64,000 nucleotides of DNA from Cronobacter muytjensii ATCC 51329 (GTDB lineage: Bacteria > Pseudomonadota > Gammaproteobacteria > Enterobacterales > Enterobacteriaceae). The notes beneath the pieces are model-generated. The model was not told the origin of the DNA, did not search any database, and saw only the letters and a list, made by a program, of their open reading frames with translations. Shown in pieces: positions 25,517-34,148 of this stretch. Position 1 is the stretch's first letter. Every line of letters begins with the position of its first letter. The stretch covers positions 2,976,001 to 3,040,000 of the forward strand of contig NZ_CP012268.1 of assembly GCF_001277195.1 (NCBI RefSeq). The letters are read 5' to 3'. The position numbers and the translations under genes are program-made.

Positions 25517-26494
25517 ATGGCCGATTTTTCATTGAGTTCCCGCCCGCGCCGCCTGCGCCAGTCCGCCTCGCTGCGCGCCATGTTTGAAGAAACCACGTTA
25601 AGCCGCAACGATCTGGTGCTGCCGATTTTCGTTGAGGAAGAGCTGGACGACTACAAACCGATCGCCGCCATGCCTGGCGTGATGCGTATTCCAGAAAAAT
25701 ATCTCGCCCGTGAAATCGAGCGCATCGCGAAGGCGGGTATCCGCTCCGTGATGACGTTCGGCATTTCGCATCATACCGATGAGTGCGGCAGCGACACCTG
25801 GAATGAAAACGGGCTGGTGGCGCGCATGTCGCGTATCGCCAAAGACGCGGTGCCGGAAATGATCGTGATGTCGGACACCTGTTTTTGCGAATACACCACC
25901 CACGGGCACTGCGGCGTGCTGTGTGAGCACGGCGTGGATAACGACGCGACGCTCACCAATCTGGGACGTCAGGCCGTGGTGGCTGCCGCGGCGGGCGCTG
26001 ACTTTATCGCCCCTTCCGCCGCGATGGACGGCCAGGTGAAAGCCATTCGCCAGGCGCTGGACGCGGCAGGCTTCACCGACACCGCGATTTTCTCCTATTC
26101 CACCAAATTCGCCTCATCCTTCTACGGCCCGTTCCGCGAAGCCGCCGGCACCGCGCTGAAAGGCGATCGTAAAACCTATCAGATGAGCCCGATGAACCGC
26201 CGCGAAGCGATCCGCGAGTCGCTGCTGGATGAAGCCGAAGGCGCGGACGCGCTGATGGTCAAACCGGCGGGCGCGTATCTCGACATCCTGCGTGACGTGC
26301 GCGAGCGCACCAGCCTGCCGCTCGGCGCCTATCAGGTGAGCGGTGAGTACGCGATGATCAAATTCGCCGCCCAGGCGGGCGCGATTGACGAAGAAAAAGT
26401 GGTTCTGGAAAGCCTCGGCGCTATCAAGCGCGCGGGGGCGGATCTTATTTTCAGCTACTTCGCCCTCGATCTGGCCGAGAAAAACATTCTCTGA
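25517..26494 (+). CDS. hemB: Delta-aminolevulinic acid dehydratase (porphobilinogen synthase)
   Basis: HemB condenses two 5-aminolevulinates to porphobilinogen in heme synthesis. The 325-residue protein has the zinc cysteines in DTCFCEYTTHGHCGVL near residue 120. The Schiff-base lysines lie in FSYSTKFASSFYGPF near 200 and in DALMVKPAGAYLDILR near 250. The beginning differs slightly from E. coli, but the body is nearly identical. In E. coli tauABCD adjoins hemB; here an acyltransferase, repeats and asr lie between them. Confidence 0.98.
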   Translation: MADFSLSSRPRRLRQSASLRAMFEETTLSRNDLVLPIFVEEELDDYKPIAAMPGVMRIPEKYLAREIERIAKAGIRSVMTFGISHHTDECGSDTWNENGLVARMSRIAKDAVPEMIVMSDTCFCEYTTHGHCGVLCEHGVDNDATLTNLGRQAVVAAAAGADFIAPSAAMDGQVKAIRQALDAAGFTDTAIFSYSTKFASSFYGPFREAAGTALKGDRKTYQMSPMNRREAIRESLLDEAEGADALMVKPAGAYLDILRDVRERTSLPLGAYQVSGEYAMIKFAAQAGAIDEEKVVLESLGAIKRAGADLIFSYFALDLAEKNIL

Positions 26495-26633
26495 CCTGCC
26501 GCGGCGGACGCCCTGTCCGCCGCCGTTTTCCCTGCGCCCCCCGCGCTGTGACCGTTCCTTCACGCCCCTGACATGCTGGCGTCATCTTCCGGGTCTATCA
26601 CTGTTCGCAGACGGTTCCCGAGGAGACACAACC

Positions 26634-28352
26634 GTGTTTAGCATCGACAACGTTCTGGACGATCTCTACCCGCAGAAAACCCCCGCCCCCTGGCTTAAAA
26701 AAACGCTTAAGCGCCTGCTGTATGAACACGAATTTCAGGCTTTCGCCGCCCGCCATCGCCATCTTAAAGGGCTTGATATGGTTGAGCAGGTGCTGGAGCA
26801 TCTTGATATTCGCTGCGATTTGCCCGCGCGCGCGCTGGAGCAAATTCCGGACAACGGCCCGCTGGTCGTCGTCGCCAACCACCCGACCGGCACCGCCGAC
26901 GGGCTGGCGCTGCTCTACGCCATTTCCCGCGTGCGGCGCGACGTGCGCGTGGTGGCAAACAGGATGCTAAGCCATCTGGAGCCGCTCTCGTCGCTCTTTA
27001 TCGCCGTCGACAATATCGGCAACCGCACCCGCAAAACCGCGATTAAAGAGATGGAAGCGCATCTGGAGCGCGGCGGCGCGCTGATTTTCTTCCCGTCCGG
27101 CGAAGTGTCGCGCCCCGGCATGGAGGGTATCCAGGATGGCGACTGGAACGCCGGATTTGTGAAGCTCGCAAGCCGTTACCGCGCGCCGGTTTTGCCGGTG
27201 CATATCGCCGGGCGCAACAGTCTGGCCTTCTACGGCGCTGCCCTTATCGCCCCGCCGCTCGCCATGTTGATGCTAATCCGCGAGATGTTCCGCAAACGCG
27301 GCACGTCGCTGCCGGTGAATATTGGCGAGCGCATTCCCTGGAGCGCCTGGCATGATGCAAACACGCCGCCGCGCGAGATGGCGGCGCGTTTTCGCCTGCA
27401 CGTTTCGCGCCTCGGCAAAGGGCAAAAAGGCTGTTTTAAAACGGAATGCGCCATTGCGCGCCCGGAAGACCGGGCGGTGCTGCGTCGGGCGCTGGCCAGT
27501 GCCGAGACCCTCGGCAAAACGCCGGACGGCAAAACCATTTATCTGTGGCGACGCAACGGCATGGAAGAGGCGCCGGTGCTGCGCGAGCTCGGGCGGCTGC
27601 GTGAAATCGCCTTTCGCGCCGTGGGCGAAGGCAGCGGCAAGCGCCGCGATACCGATGCGTATGACGATGACTACTGGCATCTGGTGTTATGGGATGACGC
27701 GGCGCTGGAGATAGTCGGCGCGTATCGCTTTATCCCGACGGCGCAGCAGGTGGCGCTGCGCGGGCCGCAGGGGCTTTACAGCTACAGCCTCTTTCACTAC
27801 GACGAGCGGATGGATGAGGTGTTAAGCCAGGGGATCGAGCTTGGCCGCAGCTTTATCCAGCCGCAATACTGGGGACGGCGCGGGCTTGATTATCTCTGGT
27901 CGGGCATCGGCGCGTATCTGGCGCGTTACCCGCAGTACCGCTATCTCTTCGGGCCGGTATCGATTTCCGGCGGCCTGCCGCCTGCCGCGCGCGATCTGCT
28001 GGTAGCGTTTTACCGGCTCTGGTTCCCGGCGCAGCATCCGCTCGCCGCCTCGCGCCGCCCTTACCCGGTTTCGCTGCCGGAGGCGCTGGCGCAGTTCGGC
28101 GGCGTAAATTATCAGGATGATTTGACGCGCCTGAAGTCGCTGCTCGGCAATCTGGGCTGCGGGATACCACCGCTCTACAAGCAATATTCGGAGCTCTGCG
28201 AGCCAGGCGGCGTGCAGTTTATCGATTTCGGCAGCGATCCGGCGTTCAGCGATTGCGTGGACGGCCTGGTGCTGGTCGATTTAACGCGCCTCAAAGCGTC
28301 GCGCCGGGAGCGGTATATCGGCGCGCCCGCCATGCAAACAGCACCACGCTAA
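26634..28352 (+). CDS. Bifunctional acyltransferase, OlsF-like (predicted ornithine lipid synthase)
   Basis: This 572-residue fusion has two parts. Residues about 60-270 form a lysophospholipid acyltransferase domain, with the catalytic block NHPTGTADGLALL (here H-x5-D) and FFPSGEVSRPGMEGIQDG. Residues about 300-520 form an OlsB/hemolysin-type N-acyltransferase of the GNAT fold, with YDDDYWHLVLWDD, VGAYRFIPT and FGPVSISGGLPPAARDLL. The same architecture is known from Serratia OlsF, which makes ornithine lipids from ornithine in two acylations. The start is GTG 26634, preceded by AGGAG at 26621. The frame is open further upstream into hemB, but that part is out-of-frame shadow. The role is inferred from architecture. 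Confidence 0.8.
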   Translation: MFSIDNVLDDLYPQKTPAPWLKKTLKRLLYEHEFQAFAARHRHLKGLDMVEQVLEHLDIRCDLPARALEQIPDNGPLVVVANHPTGTADGLALLYAISRVRRDVRVVANRMLSHLEPLSSLFIAVDNIGNRTRKTAIKEMEAHLERGGALIFFPSGEVSRPGMEGIQDGDWNAGFVKLASRYRAPVLPVHIAGRNSLAFYGAALIAPPLAMLMLIREMFRKRGTSLPVNIGERIPWSAWHDANTPPREMAARFRLHVSRLGKGQKGCFKTECAIARPEDRAVLRRALASAETLGKTPDGKTIYLWRRNGMEEAPVLRELGRLREIAFRAVGEGSGKRRDTDAYDDDYWHLVLWDDAALEIVGAYRFIPTAQQVALRGPQGLYSYSLFHYDERMDEVLSQGIELGRSFIQPQYWGRRGLDYLWSGIGAYLARYPQYRYLFGPVSISGGLPPAARDLLVAFYRLWFPAQHPLAASRRPYPVSLPEALAQFGGVNYQDDLTRLKSLLGNLGCGIPPLYKQYSELCEPGGVQFIDFGSDPAFSDCVDGLVLVDLTRLKASRRERYIGAPAMQTAPR

Positions 28353-29042
28353 TCGTAGGGTGGGTAAGCGCAGCGCACCCACCTTTTTTCCGCCCGGGCG
28401 TTAATCGGTTGGTAAGGTGGATGGTTTTGCTCCGGCTAAAAAAATCGGCCCCTCAGGGCCGATTTCCGCCGGGAGCCGGGATTGCAAAGGGGGCGGCGGC
28501 GAGCCCCCTTTGCACGTTCGCGTGAGCAAAGCGCCTATATGAAGGCGACTTTATGGCGAACGGAACCTGTTCACCGCCCTGGTATATATTCCCTCATACC
28601 GACGCTCTTTCTTAACGAGATCGAGAAACCCCGAACGGCGGGTGCGCGTCGCTTACCCGCCCTCCAAACAACACCATTTTCATCGTAGGGGGGTAAGCGC
28701 AGCGCACCCACCTTTTTTCCGCCCGGGCGTTAATCGGTTGGTAAGGTGGATGGTTTTGCTCCGGCTAAAAAAATCGGCCCCTCAGGGCCGATTTCCGCCG
28801 GGAGCCGGGATTGCAAAGGGGGCGGCGGCGAGCCCCCTTTGCACGTTCGCGTGAGCAAAGCGCCCATATGAAGGCGACTTTAAGGCGAACGGAACCTGTT
28901 CGCCGCCCTGGTATATATTCCCTCATACCGACGCTCTTTCTGAACGAGATCGAGAAACCCCGAACGGCAGGTGCGCGTCGCTTACCCGCCATCCAAACAA
29001 CACCATTTTCATCGTAGGGGGGGTAAGCGCAGCGCACCCACC
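28353..29042. repeat. Tandem repeat cluster A: two 330-base units and a truncated third
   Basis: Units at 28353-28682 (330 bases) and 28683-29011 (329 bases) are almost identical. The third begins at 29012 and stops after about 31 bases. Each unit opens with a REP-like palindrome (GGTGGGT...ACCCACC). It then holds hairpin 1 (AAATCGGCCC/GGGCCGATTT), hairpin 2 (GCAAAGGGGGC/GCCCCCTTTGC, eight-base loop) and a unique stretch of about 140 bases. It closes with an inverted REP-like palindrome (GGCGGGT...ACCCGCC). Open frames inside are repeat artefacts without ribosome sites. Confidence 0.9.
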
Positions 29043-29064
29043 ATTCAGCCCACATTTCACCCAT

Positions 29065-29094
29065 AAAAAACACCCGGCAAGCCGGGTGTTTTAA
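29065..29094 (-). terminator. Terminator of asr
   Basis: AACACCCGGC and GCCGGGTGTT form a perfect stem with a two-base gap, followed on the minus strand by a T run. It lies 20 bases beyond the asr stop codon. Confidence 0.88.
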
Positions 29095-29114
29095 TTACTG
29101 GGGGATCGTATGGC

Positions 29115-29504
29115 TTATGCAGCAGGCTGGGCAGCCGGTTTAGCCGCGTCGTGTTTTACTGCTTTTTTGTGGTGTTTTTTAGCAGCCTGCGCTTTCTGCT
29201 CAGCGGCCGGTTTCTGCCCGGCGGCTTTTTTGTGGTGCTTTTTGGCCGCCTGGGCTTTCTGCTCAGCAGCCGGTTTCTGTTCGGCGGCTTTCTTGTGGTG
29301 TTTTTTCGCAGCCTGCGCTTTCTGCTCTACCGCTTTCTTGTGCGCTTTTTTGTGGTGCGTTTTCGCCGCAGGCGCTTTTGCCGGCGCAGCGGTGGTGGTG
29401 GTGGTCGCAGCGGCCGGAGCCGGTGCGGCAGTGTTATCCGCCGCGAACGCAGCAGCAGACAGACCCATAGTGGCGGCAACAACCAGCGCTAATACTTTTT
29501 TCAT
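29115..29504 (-). CDS. asr: Acid shock protein Asr
   Basis: Asr is a periplasmic, highly basic, intrinsically disordered chaperone induced strongly by acid. The 129-residue precursor has a signal peptide (MKKVLALVVAATMGLSAAAFA, cleavage after AFA). A Thr/Ala/Pro-rich segment follows, then four repeats built on AEQKAQAAKKHHKKA. The end AAKPAAQPAA matches E. coli Asr, and the His pairs are frequent. E. coli Asr is about 100 residues, so this copy carries an extra repeat or two. A RstA box lies about 100 bases upstream and a strong terminator lies downstream. Confidence 0.93.
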   Translation of the reverse strand: MKKVLALVVAATMGLSAAAFAADNTAAPAPAAATTTTTAAPAKAPAAKTHHKKAHKKAVEQKAQAAKKHHKKAAEQKPAAEQKAQAAKKHHKKAAGQKPAAEQKAQAAKKHHKKAVKHDAAKPAAQPAA

Positions 29505-29605
29505 CTCTTTACCCTCGAATTGGCTTTCAGTTACCCCGCGTCGGGGCTCTGGAAATCACTATAGAGAAGCCGCGCCGCCGCTTCCGTGAGTGATTGGTAT
29601 CGGCG

Positions 29606-29619
29606 TGTAACCGAATGTA
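29606..29619 (-). promoter_or_regulatory. RstA box of asr
   Basis: On the minus strand the 14 bases read TACATTCGGTTACA. The RstA consensus TACATNTNGTTACA is met at all defined positions but one. E. coli asr is a known RstAB target under acid, and the site is about 100 bases upstream of the start. Confidence 0.78.
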
Positions 29620-29630
29620 CAAGCGAGCGT

Positions 29631-29655
29631 AAAAAGAGAGGGCGCCGCAGCGCCC
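29631..29655 (-). terminator. Terminator of the tau operon
   Basis: GGGCGC and GCGCCC pair around a four-base loop just after the tauD stop. TCTCTTTTT follows on the minus strand. Confidence 0.8.
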
Positions 29656-29660
29656 TTTGA

Positions 29661-30512
29661 TTAACTGGCCCGGTAAAAGGGCTTATCGCCTAAGATTGTC
29701 GCGCGGTGCATCACGCGCCGCTCAGGCAGATAATCGGCGTTGGCGTAATGCTGCGTCACGCGGTTATCCCACAGCGCCACGTCGTTCTCCCGCCAGCGCC
29801 AGCGCACCTGGAATTCCGGCTTCGTAATATGCGCGAAAAGAAAGCCCAGCAGCGCCTCGCTCTCTTTGAGCGACACATCCACGATGCGCGTCGTAAAGCC
29901 TTCGTTGACGAACAGCGCCTGTTTGCCGCTCACCGGATGCGTACGCACCACAGGATGGAGCAGCGGCGGGTTTTTCTCTACCGCCGTGCGCCAGCGCTGG
30001 TGTTCCTCCTGCGTTTTCGTGTGCTTCCACTCCGGGAAAGATTTACGGAAATCATGCTCGGCGCGCAGGCCGCTTAACAGCGTCCGTAACGGCGCGGAGA
30101 GCGCCTCGAACGCCGCGATGCCGCTCGTCCAGAGCGTGTCGCCGCCGCTGGCAGGCAGCTGTTTGGCCGCCAGTATCGCGCCCGCGGGGGGCGTGTCGAT
30201 AAAGGTCACGTCGGTATGCCAGTTGTCATTATCCGGCGGGTTGTCGTTATGCGTATCCAGCACGATTATCTCCTCCACGCCTTCGGCGTGCGGATAGACC
30301 GGGTGAATATGCAGATCGCCAAAGCGCATCGCCAGCGCCCGCTGCTGCTGCGGCGTGATGGGCTGATCGCGCACAAACAGCACCTGATGGCGGATAAGCG
30401 CGTGATACAGCTGCTCGAACTGGCTGTCGCTCAGCGGTTTCGCCAGATTGATATCGGATACCTGAGCGCCAATGTACGGCCCCAGCGGCGTAATAGTAAT
30501 GCGTTCGCTCAT
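29661..30512 (-). CDS. tauD: Taurine dioxygenase
   Basis: TauD is an Fe(II)/2-oxoglutarate oxygenase that turns taurine into aminoacetaldehyde and sulfite, so supplying sulfur. The 283-residue protein equals the E. coli length. Iron ligands are His and Asp in NWHTDVTFID near residue 99 and His in RRVMHRATILGD near residue 255. It is the last gene of tauABCD; its start overlaps the tauC stop by four bases, which suggests translational coupling. A terminator follows. Confidence 0.97.
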   Translation of the reverse strand: MSERITITPLGPYIGAQVSDINLAKPLSDSQFEQLYHALIRHQVLFVRDQPITPQQQRALAMRFGDLHIHPVYPHAEGVEEIIVLDTHNDNPPDNDNWHTDVTFIDTPPAGAILAAKQLPASGGDTLWTSGIAAFEALSAPLRTLLSGLRAEHDFRKSFPEWKHTKTQEEHQRWRTAVEKNPPLLHPVVRTHPVSGKQALFVNEGFTTRIVDVSLKESEALLGFLFAHITKPEFQVRWRWRENDVALWDNRVTQHYANADYLPERRVMHRATILGDKPFYRAS

Positions 30513-31336
30513 TGTGTTTCTCCATGCCAGGGCGTCAGCCGACGCGTCAGCGCGCGCAGCCCCAGTTCTAAAATAAAGGCCACCAGGGCTATCACCGCGA
30601 TCCCTGCCAGCACCACGTCGGTCGCCAGAAACTCACCGGCAGACTGCACCATAAATCCCAGCCCGCGCGTGGCGGCGATAAGCTCGGCGGCGACCAGCGT
30701 CGACCAGCCGACGCCAAGCCCGATGCGCAGACCGGTTAAAATTTCCGGCAGCGCGCCGGGCAAAATCACGTGCCAGAGTAACTGCCAGCGGCTTGCGCCC
30801 AGCGACTGCGCGGCTCGGATACGCACCTGCTGCGCGCTTTTGACGCCCGCCAGCGTCGACATCGCCACCGGCGCGAAAATCGCGAGGTAGATAAGCAGCA
30901 CTTTGGAGGTCTCGCCGATGCCGAACCAGATAACCATCAATGGCAGATAGGCGAGCGGCGGAATCGGTCGGTAAAGCTCAATCAGCGGGTCGAGAATGGC
31001 GCGCAGTGACGGGTTCAGCCCCATCGCGATGCCGACCGGAATGCCGATAAGCGCCGCCGCCAGCAATGCAGTGAGCATTCTCGCGAGGCTCGCGCCGAGG
31101 TGCGCCCAGAGCGTCGCGTCCATAAACCCCTGCGGCCCGGCGATGGTCATCAGCTGGCGCAATACCTGTTGCGGCGCGGGCAGAAACAGCGGGCTGACAA
31201 GCTGTAGCGCCGTCGCCGCCCACCAGAGCGCCAGCAGCGCGCCCAGCGTGGCGAGGCTAAGCGCCAGCGGGCGGGGGGCCGCACGACGGCGACGCGTGGG
31301 CGGACTCGCCGCGTTATCGTTAATCAGTACGCTCAT
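30509..31336 (-). CDS. tauC: Taurine ABC transporter permease
   Basis: This inner-membrane permease of the taurine importer has 275 residues from ATG 31336 (MSVLINDNAASPP), as in E. coli. It has about six spans and the EAA-like cytoplasmic loop AAQSLGASRWQLLWHVILPG near residue 180, which contacts TauB. Recognisable stretches are LYRPIPPLAYLPLMVIWFGI and GWSTLVAAELIAATRGLGFM. It overlaps both tauB upstream and tauD downstream. A longer frame to 31357 would add seven residues inside tauB. Confidence 0.95.
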   Translation of the reverse strand: MSVLINDNAASPPTRRRRAAPRPLALSLATLGALLALWWAATALQLVSPLFLPAPQQVLRQLMTIAGPQGFMDATLWAHLGASLARMLTALLAAALIGIPVGIAMGLNPSLRAILDPLIELYRPIPPLAYLPLMVIWFGIGETSKVLLIYLAIFAPVAMSTLAGVKSAQQVRIRAAQSLGASRWQLLWHVILPGALPEILTGLRIGLGVGWSTLVAAELIAATRGLGFMVQSAGEFLATDVVLAGIAVIALVAFILELGLRALTRRLTPWHGETQ

Positions 31337-32099
31337 CGGCGCTCTCCCGTAAGGCAAAGACCCGGCTCAGGACATATTCGCGGCGGGCGATAAACGCCGG
31401 ATCGGATTTAATGCTGCGCGCCGGTTCGCCTGCGACAAACCGCCTTGCGAAATCAAGCCGCAGCCGCTCCTGCACCTGGCCTGGCCCAGGCGACAGGAGG
31501 ACTAAGTCGGTCGCCATAAAGACCGCTTCTTCGATGTCGTGGGTGATGAGCAGCACTTTCTTGCCGCTCCCGGCCCACAGGCGCAGCAGCAGCGTCTGCA
31601 TCTGTTCGCGGGTAAAGGCGTCGAGCGCGCCGAAGGGCTCGTCGAGCAGCAGCAGTTGCGGATCGGCGGCGAGCGCCCGGGCGATGCCGACGCGCTGGCG
31701 CTGACCGCCGGAGAGCTGCCAGATAAACCGGTTAGCCGCGCCCTCAAGCCCCACTTTCACGAGCATCTGGCGGGCCCGTTCGCGGCGTTCTTCACGCCCA
31801 ACGCCCTGTAACTGCAACCCGAACGCGACGTTATCCAGCACGCTGCGCCACGGCAGCAGCCCCTCATGCTGAAACACCACGCCGCGGTCAGCGCCGGGGC
31901 CGATGACCGGTTTGCCGTCGAGCGTAATGCTTCCGGCCGTGAGCGGCAAAAAACCGGCGATCAGATTCAGTAACGTGGTCTTTCCGCAGCCGGACGGGCC
32001 AAGCACCACCAGCAGCTCGCCGTCATTAAGCGTCAGGTTGATATCGGCAAGCGCGGGCTTGCCGTCGAAACTGGCATGCAGATGAGAAACCCGTAACAT
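31320..32099 (-). CDS. tauB: Taurine ABC transporter ATPase
   Basis: This is the nucleotide-binding subunit of the taurine importer, 259 residues. Walker A is GPSGCGKTT near residue 34, the signature is LSGGQRQRVGIARAL near 128, Walker B is LLLLDEPFGALD near 152, and the switch His is in LLITHDIEEA. The length is close to the E. coli protein (255). It follows tauA after nine bases and overlaps tauC by 17 bases. Confidence 0.96.
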   Translation of the reverse strand: MLRVSHLHASFDGKPALADINLTLNDGELLVVLGPSGCGKTTLLNLIAGFLPLTAGSITLDGKPVIGPGADRGVVFQHEGLLPWRSVLDNVAFGLQLQGVGREERRERARQMLVKVGLEGAANRFIWQLSGGQRQRVGIARALAADPQLLLLDEPFGALDAFTREQMQTLLLRLWAGSGKKVLLITHDIEEAVFMATDLVLLSPGPGQVQERLRLDFARRFVAGEPARSIKSDPAFIARREYVLSRVFALRESADERTD

Positions 32100-32108
32100 C
32101 GCGCCCCC

Positions 32109-33086
32109 TTACGGCTGAGCCAGCGGCTTCACAAAGCGGTCAGTCACGAACGCGCGGTAATCCTGCCCGGCCTGCGCCACTTTGCCCTGCGCTTTCAAAA
32201 ACGCGGCGGTGTCGATAATCGCCTGATTTACCGGCCCGTTAAGCTGCTCCACCTGCTGGCTCGCGGTGAGATAGGTATTCCCCTGCACCAGCCCCGGCAC
32301 ATCGCTTTGCGGCACACCGCTTAAGCGCGACAGCTTTTCCAGATGCGCCGGCTGTTTCAGCCAGCCCTGCGGGTCGTCGATGTAACCGCGCTGGGCCGCC
32401 AGCGCGCTGCGGGCAAAGGCTGTGACCACCTCCGGGTGTTTTTCGGCGAAGTCCTTGCGCACGACCCAGACATCAAGCGTCGGCGAGCCCCATTTCCCGA
32501 CTTCAGAAGAGTCGGTCAGCACGACGCCCTCTTTTTCAAGCGCGTTAACGGCAGGCGCCCAGACGTAAGCGCCATCAATATCGCCCCGCTGCCAGGCGGC
32601 AATGATCGCGGGCGGCTGGAGATTCACAATCTGTAGCTGATCCGGTTTGATGCCCCAGTGTTTCAGAGCCGCGAGCAGGCTGTAGTGGGTGGTGGAGATA
32701 AACGGCACCGCGATGCGTTTGCCGATAAGATCGTGAGGCGTGCGAATCGATTTTTTCACCACCAGCGCTTCGGAATTACCGAGCTGCGAGGCGAGCAGGA
32801 AGACTTCGATGGGGAGATTCTGGCTTGCCGCCACGGCGAGCGGGCTGGAGCCGATATTGCCTATCTGGACATCGCCTGAGGCAAGCGCGCGCACCACGCT
32901 TGCGCCGCTGTCGAATTTACGCCAGTCGACCTTCGCGCCGCTCTCTTTCTCAAAGGTATTGTCCGCCTGCGCCACTTTCGCCGGTTCGGCGGAGGTCTGA
33001 TACGCGACGGTGACGTCTACCGCCTGCGCCTGAAATGCCCATAGCGCCAGTGCGCCTGACAAGATAATGCGCGATGAAATTGCCAT
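32109..33086 (-). CDS. tauA: Taurine-binding periplasmic protein
   Basis: TauA is the solute-binding protein that hands taurine to TauBC. From ATG 33086 it has 325 residues with a signal peptide (MAISSRIILSGALALWAFQA, cleavage after AQA). The mature start VDVTVAYQTSAEPAKVAQAD and the segment RIAVPFISTTHYSLLAALKH are nearly the same as in E. coli. It is the first gene of tauABCD, which in E. coli is induced by the regulator Cbl under sulfate starvation. An upstream in-frame ATG at 33161 adds 25 unmatched residues. Confidence 0.96.
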   Translation of the reverse strand: MAISSRIILSGALALWAFQAQAVDVTVAYQTSAEPAKVAQADNTFEKESGAKVDWRKFDSGASVVRALASGDVQIGNIGSSPLAVAASQNLPIEVFLLASQLGNSEALVVKKSIRTPHDLIGKRIAVPFISTTHYSLLAALKHWGIKPDQLQIVNLQPPAIIAAWQRGDIDGAYVWAPAVNALEKEGVVLTDSSEVGKWGSPTLDVWVVRKDFAEKHPEVVTAFARSALAAQRGYIDDPQGWLKQPAHLEKLSRLSGVPQSDVPGLVQGNTYLTASQQVEQLNGPVNQAIIDTAAFLKAQGKVAQAGQDYRAFVTDRFVKPLAQP

Positions 33087-33242
33087 AGTCTCTGCTCCCC
33101 TTCTTTTGTTATGGGGGAGTATTTCCGGCAGGCGGCGTTTGATAAAGGAATAAAAAGGCATCGCTCATGCCGAATCGTTTTTAGAAAAAAAGCGGCAATG
33201 GATAGTTAATTTTGTGCGCTATGGAGGGCGATGTGCGGGATG
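33087..33242. promoter_or_regulatory. tau operon upstream region
   Basis: The AT-rich stretch before tauA should carry the promoter and the CysB/Cbl sites known for E. coli tauABCD. These sites have weak consensus and none could be placed with confidence. Confidence 0.35.
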
Positions 33243-34140
33243 GCGGGCGCGCTTACCCGCCCTACCTGCTTCAAATGTCTTTTTTATTTGCAAGAGGAAG
33301 GTAGGCGAAGCCACACCCACCTTTTTATTTTCTCGGGCGAAGCTGACCTTAAACCGATGGTTTTGCTCCGGTTAAAAAAAATCGGCCCACCGGGGCGATT
33401 TTCCGCCGGGAGCCGGGATGGCAAAGGGGGCGGCGGCGAGCCCCCTTTGCACGTTCGCGTGAGAAAGACACGCATATAAATGCGACGTGATGGCGAACGG
33501 AACGATTTCACCGGGCTTTCATATGCGCCCCGCTCTCTTCACCTGACGGGTGAGGCCGGAAACGGCGGGCGCGCTTACCTGCCCCACAGCGCAGGAAACA
33601 TCAGGGAAAAGGAGGGTTGCTCCGGCTAAAAAAAAATCGGCCCGCCGGGGCGATTTTCCGCCGGGAGCCGGGATGGCAAAGGGAGCGGCGGCGAGCCCCC
33701 TTTGCACGTTCGCGTGAGAAAGACACGCATATAAACGCGACGTGATGGCGAACGGAACGATTTCACCGGGCTTGCATATTCGCCCCGCTCTCTTCACCTG
33801 ACGGGTGAAGCCGGAAATGGCGGGTAAGCGAAGCGCCCTACTGCGCAGGAAACGTCAGGGAAAGGGGGGGGTTGCTCCGGCTAAAAAAAATCGGCCCACC
33901 GGGGCGATTTTCCGCCGGGAGCCGGGATGGCAAAGGGGGCGGCGGCGAGCCCCCTTTGCACGTTCGCGTGAGAAAGACACGCATATAAACGCGACGTGAT
34001 GGCGAACGGAACGATTTCACCAGGCTTTCATATGCGCCCCGCTCCCTTCACCTGACGGGTGAAGCCGGAAACGGCGGGCGCGCTTACCCGCCCTGCCTGC
34101 TCCATATTTTGTAGGCCGGGTAAGCGAAGCGCCCCCCGGC
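33243..34140. repeat. Tandem repeat cluster B: three 254-base units with REP-like ends
   Basis: Units begin at the shared core start TTGCTCCGG at 33363, 33617 and 33872, so the period is 254-255 bases. Each has the core found in cluster A: an A run, hairpin 1 (with one mismatch here), the spacer CCGCCGGGAGCCGGGAT and hairpin 2 GCAAAGGGGGC/GCCCCCTTTGC. In the middle copy the hairpin 2 stem has one changed base (GGGAGC). REP-like palindromes occur at 33243-33262, 33565-33583, 33820-33841, 34075-34093 and 34111-34140 in alternating orientation. No gene was seen. Confidence 0.88.
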
Positions 34141-34148
34141 AATCATGC

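Noticed and set aside
26385..26633. N-terminal extension of the OlsF-like gene into hemB
   Set aside because: The extension overlaps the end of hemB in another frame and has no domain; GTG 26634 has a good ribosome site.
28482..29073. Several 60-100 codon frames on both strands within repeat cluster A
   Set aside because: They recur with the repeat unit, lack ribosome sites, and resemble the same kind of frames in cluster B in other phases, so they are artefacts of the repeats.
33284..34020. Arg/Pro-rich minus-strand frames in repeat cluster B
   Set aside because: The same peptide recurs in each repeat unit with frameshifts between copies, and no start signals are present.
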